Source of the DNA: UBA8886 sp963578705
GTDB lineage: Archaea; Thermoplasmatota; Poseidoniia; MGIII; CG-Epi1
Assembly (NCBI GenBank): GCA_963578705.1
Contig: CAUZDT010000054.1
Location: forward strand, 1-7,755
Direction of reading: 5' to 3'
Length of the DNA: 7,755 bases
The notes below the pieces were generated by a model. That model had not been told where the DNA came from. It saw nothing but the letters and a program-made list of their open reading frames with translations, and did no database searches. Within the stretch, counting starts at the first letter, position 1; every line of letters begins with the position of its first letter. The position numbers were made by a program, and so were the translations under genes. Shown in pieces: positions 5,918-7,755 of the stretch.

Positions 5918-6475
5918 GTGCCCCGTTCAGTCTTCACACCGCATTCGCTCTTCCTGACTTGCGGCACCGGCACACATCGCGAGAAGCTCGCCTCGTTCGA
6001 GCTGGCGCTGCGCGAGGCGGGCATCGAGCGCTACAACCTCGTGTCGGTTTCCTCCATCCTGCCACCGCACTGCGAGTTTGTTGAGCTGGCGGATGGAACA
6101 GGATTGCTCCAGCCGGGACAGGTGATCCCGGTCGTCATGGCTCGCAGCGACAGCAACGTGCCGGGGACGCTGGTCAGCTCCGGCGTCGGCGTCGCGGTGC
6201 CGCGTAACCGCGACCACTACGGTTACCTCTCCGAGCACCACGCCGCCGGCATGAGCGGGCAGGAGATGGAGGACTACGTCGAGGACCTCGCCGCTGAGAT
6301 GCTCGCGACTACCTACGGTATCGAGTTCGACCCCGACGCGTCGTGGGACGAAAAGCGTGAAATCTGGAGCATCGACAACCGCATCGTGCGCACCCGTTCG
6401 GTGAACCAGGTCGCGACCGTTGGCGAGAGTGGTTTCTGGACCACGACCGTCGCTGCGGCGGTGCTGGTACTCTGA
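5918..6475 (+). CDS. pdaD: Pyruvoyl-dependent arginine decarboxylase
   Basis: This enzyme converts arginine to agmatine, the route to polyamines in many archaea and the source of agmatine for agmatidine in archaeal tRNA-Ile2. It is made as a proenzyme that cleaves itself between two serines, the second becoming the pyruvoyl cofactor. The motif is present as NLVSVSSILPP: predicted cleavage between S45 and S46, with N40 seven residues before S46, as N47 is before S53 in the Methanocaldococcus jannaschii enzyme as I recall it. E106 in GYLSEHH matches the catalytic Glu region. At 185 residues it is about 20 longer than the roughly 165-residue M. jannaschii protein; the extra length falls in the C-terminal third (about 135-165). 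The GTG start is supported by the TATA box 24-25 bp upstream; no Shine-Dalgarno is seen. It diverges from the mevalonate-entry operon. Confidence 0.93.
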   Translation: MPRSVFTPHSLFLTCGTGTHREKLASFELALREAGIERYNLVSVSSILPPHCEFVELADGTGLLQPGQVIPVVMARSDSNVPGTLVSSGVGVAVPRNRDHYGYLSEHHAAGMSGQEMEDYVEDLAAEMLATTYGIEFDPDASWDEKREIWSIDNRIVRTRSVNQVATVGESGFWTTTVAAAVLVL

Positions 6476-6484
6476 CGGGAACCG

Positions 6485-6491
6485 CTTAATA
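6485..6491 (+). promoter_or_regulatory. Possible TATA-like element of the propeller/zinc-ribbon gene
   Basis: CTTAATA lies in the 40-bp gap after the arginine decarboxylase, centred about 28 bp upstream of the ATG at 6516. It is the only AT-rich element there. The match to consensus is weak and the spacing slightly long. Cotranscription with the decarboxylase gene is an alternative. Confidence 0.35.
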
Positions 6492-6515
6492 CCGGGAGCA
6501 CATCGACGAGACAGC

Positions 6516-7755
6516 ATGGCCGAGGCGCGCACTCTCTGGACATACCGTGACAAGTCGCCAATTACCGCCATGGCGGTCGGCAGCGAGGGGGAGTTCTGCG
6601 CCATCGGCAGCCGGCAGAGCGGAGTCACGTTCCTCGGGCCGGACGGCCGGCAGCTCTGGCGGCAGCAGGAAATATCCGACATCCGCGACATCTCGCTCGC
6701 CGGCAACGCGCGCGCGGTGCTGGTCGCCAGCGGCGACAACTCCATCCACTACCTCGACCGGCGCGGACGCGAAATCTGGTATCGCAGTACCAGCCACTCC
6801 GCGACTGCGGTTGACGTCTCCAACCGGGCCGACCTCATCGTTGTCGGCACCCGCCGGGGCAACCTCTCGGCCTACGACCGCACCGGCAAGCTGCTCTGGG
6901 AGCACCAGCCGGGCGGGGCCGACTTCCGCATCAACGACGTCGCCATCTCGGCCAACGGCCACTACGTCGTTGTCGGGACCGACTACATGCACATCTACCT
7001 CTACGACGCGAAGGGGAACGTGCTGTGGAGCGCCGAGACCACCGGCAAGGTGCTCGAGGCGTGCGTCAGCAACAATGGCGACTACATCGGCTACATGACC
7101 GATGACAACCGCATCTACTTTGCGGTCAAGAATTCGCGCGTCATCTGGGAATACTACTTCAACCGCCAGCCGCTCTGGATTGACATGGCCTCGACCGCCG
7201 ACTTCCTCGTCGTCGGCGAGAGCCCACGCAAGGTCTCGGTCTTTACCAAGTCCGGCCGCCGCGCCTGGAGCTTCGAGCTCCCTGACGGCAGCCCTGTCGG
7301 CTGCATGGCGCGCAGCGGCGGCCACGTGTTGGTCGGCAGCCGCAAGGGGGGCGCCACCATGCTCGGCATCGAGGCGTTCCTCGCGAAACTGCAGCGGCAG
7401 TCGCAGCGGCAGGTCGAGCGCGCGCGCGGCGAGGGGCTCGACACACAGGAGGCGGAGCAGCTGCTCTACGCTGCCAAGCGCGCGCTGGCCGACGGGTCGC
7501 ATCAGGAATTCCTCGAAACTATCGGCAAGGTTAATGCCGCCGCGCAGGAGGCGCCGCTGGCGCGCAAGCAGGAGAAAACATCCGTCACCGGAGCAGGAGG
7601 CGATAGCAGCGCCTGCGGCAGTTGCGGGACGGGCAACCCCTCCGGCTTCCAGTTCTGCGGTGGCTGCGGCCAGAAACTCTCGTTCAGCTGTACCGGCTGC
7701 GGGACGCCGGCGCAGCCCGGTTTCAAGTTCTGTGGCAATTGCGGCCACCCTCTCT
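6516..7755 (+). CDS. Seven-bladed PQQ/WD40-like beta-propeller with C-terminal double zinc ribbon (3' end missing)
   Basis: The frame is open from the ATG at 6516 to the window edge, giving at least 413 residues. Tryptophans recur at 8, 48, 88, 128, 171, 211 and 251 in DxxGxxLW-like motifs (PDGRQLW, DRRGREIW, DRTGKLLW, DAKGNVLW). This 40-residue period is that of a propeller; seven blades would close by pairing the N-terminal strand with the strands after W251. There follows a charged helical segment (about 285-345) and a Ser/Gly linker. Two zinc ribbons complete the visible part: CGSC (367/370) with CGGC (381/384), and CTGC (392/395) with CGNC (406/409). No signal peptide is seen, so it is probably cytoplasmic. 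Function is unknown; propellers and double zinc ribbons usually mediate binding to proteins or nucleic acids. No Shine-Dalgarno precedes the ATG. Confidence 0.9.
   Translation, partial: MAEARTLWTYRDKSPITAMAVGSEGEFCAIGSRQSGVTFLGPDGRQLWRQQEISDIRDISLAGNARAVLVASGDNSIHYLDRRGREIWYRSTSHSATAVDVSNRADLIVVGTRRGNLSAYDRTGKLLWEHQPGGADFRINDVAISANGHYVVVGTDYMHIYLYDAKGNVLWSAETTGKVLEACVSNNGDYIGYMTDDNRIYFAVKNSRVIWEYYFNRQPLWIDMASTADFLVVGESPRKVSVFTKSGRRAWSFELPDGSPVGCMARSGGHVLVGSRKGGATMLGIEAFLAKLQRQSQRQVERARGEGLDTQEAEQLLYAAKRALADGSHQEFLETIGKVNAAAQEAPLARKQEKTSVTGAGGDSSACGSCGTGNPSGFQFCGGCGQKLSFSCTGCGTPAQPGFKFCGNCGHPL

Noticed and set aside
6486..7748. Long minus-strand open frame (420 codons) opposite the propeller/zinc-ribbon gene
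   Set aside because: Its product is Ala/Arg/Val-rich low-complexity sequence with no recognisable motif, while the plus strand shows seven periodic blades and two zinc ribbons. Long antisense frames are expected in GC-rich coding DNA.
1..7755. RNA genes, CRISPR arrays, insertion sequences, inteins or recombination sites
   Set aside because: Searched by eye on both strands; no cloverleaf, repeat array, transposase motif or terminal repeat was found, and coding regions occupy nearly all bases.

Overview
The window looks like a piece of a GC-rich archaeal genome, most likely a planktonic euryarchaeon of the Thermoplasmatota kind (Marine Group II/III-like). This placement is an inference. It rests on an archaeal-type mevalonate-entry gene set (HMG-CoA synthase, SCP-x-like thiolase, DUF35 protein), a pyruvoyl-dependent arginine decarboxylase, archaeal TATA boxes about 25 bp upstream of start codons, and very tight gene packing. 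No RNA genes, mobile elements, CRISPR arrays or long non-coding stretches are visible. The longest gap is the 138 bp between two divergent genes (5780-5917).

Layout from left to right. (1) The 3' part of a probably exported LVIVD-type beta-propeller gene on + (1-1349), cut by the window edge. (2) A cyclophilin on - (1346-1825), convergent with it and overlapping by 4 bp. (3) A TPMT-like SAM methyltransferase on + (1893-2495), divergent from the cyclophilin and again overlapping its convergent neighbour by 4 bp. (4) A four-gene operon on - (5779 down to 2492): XRE-type regulator, HMG-CoA synthase, thiolase, DUF35 Zn-ribbon/OB protein, with every junction overlapping by 1-4 nt. (5) A pyruvoyl-dependent arginine decarboxylase on + (5918-6475), divergent from the operon. 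(6) A cytoplasmic seven-bladed beta-propeller with a C-terminal double zinc ribbon on + (6516 to the edge, incomplete).

The functional core is the operon. Thiolase condenses acetyl-CoA to acetoacetyl-CoA and HMG-CoA synthase adds a third acetyl-CoA; the DUF35 protein is known in methanogens to bridge the two enzymes in one complex. This is the entry to the mevalonate pathway for archaeal membrane lipids. The leading regulator gene is translationally coupled to HMG-CoA synthase, which suggests local control. The thiolase has serine where the catalytic cysteine is expected, the most notable oddity here.

Promoter reading is consistent across the window. First genes of transcripts have AT-rich TATA-like elements about 23-28 bp upstream of the chosen start and no convincing Shine-Dalgarno, which suggests leaderless mRNAs. 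The internal operon gene for DUF35 has a perfect Shine-Dalgarno. I see no clear evidence of a wholly new system; the second-look items are the Ser-type thiolase, the operon architecture, and the propeller/zinc-ribbon protein.
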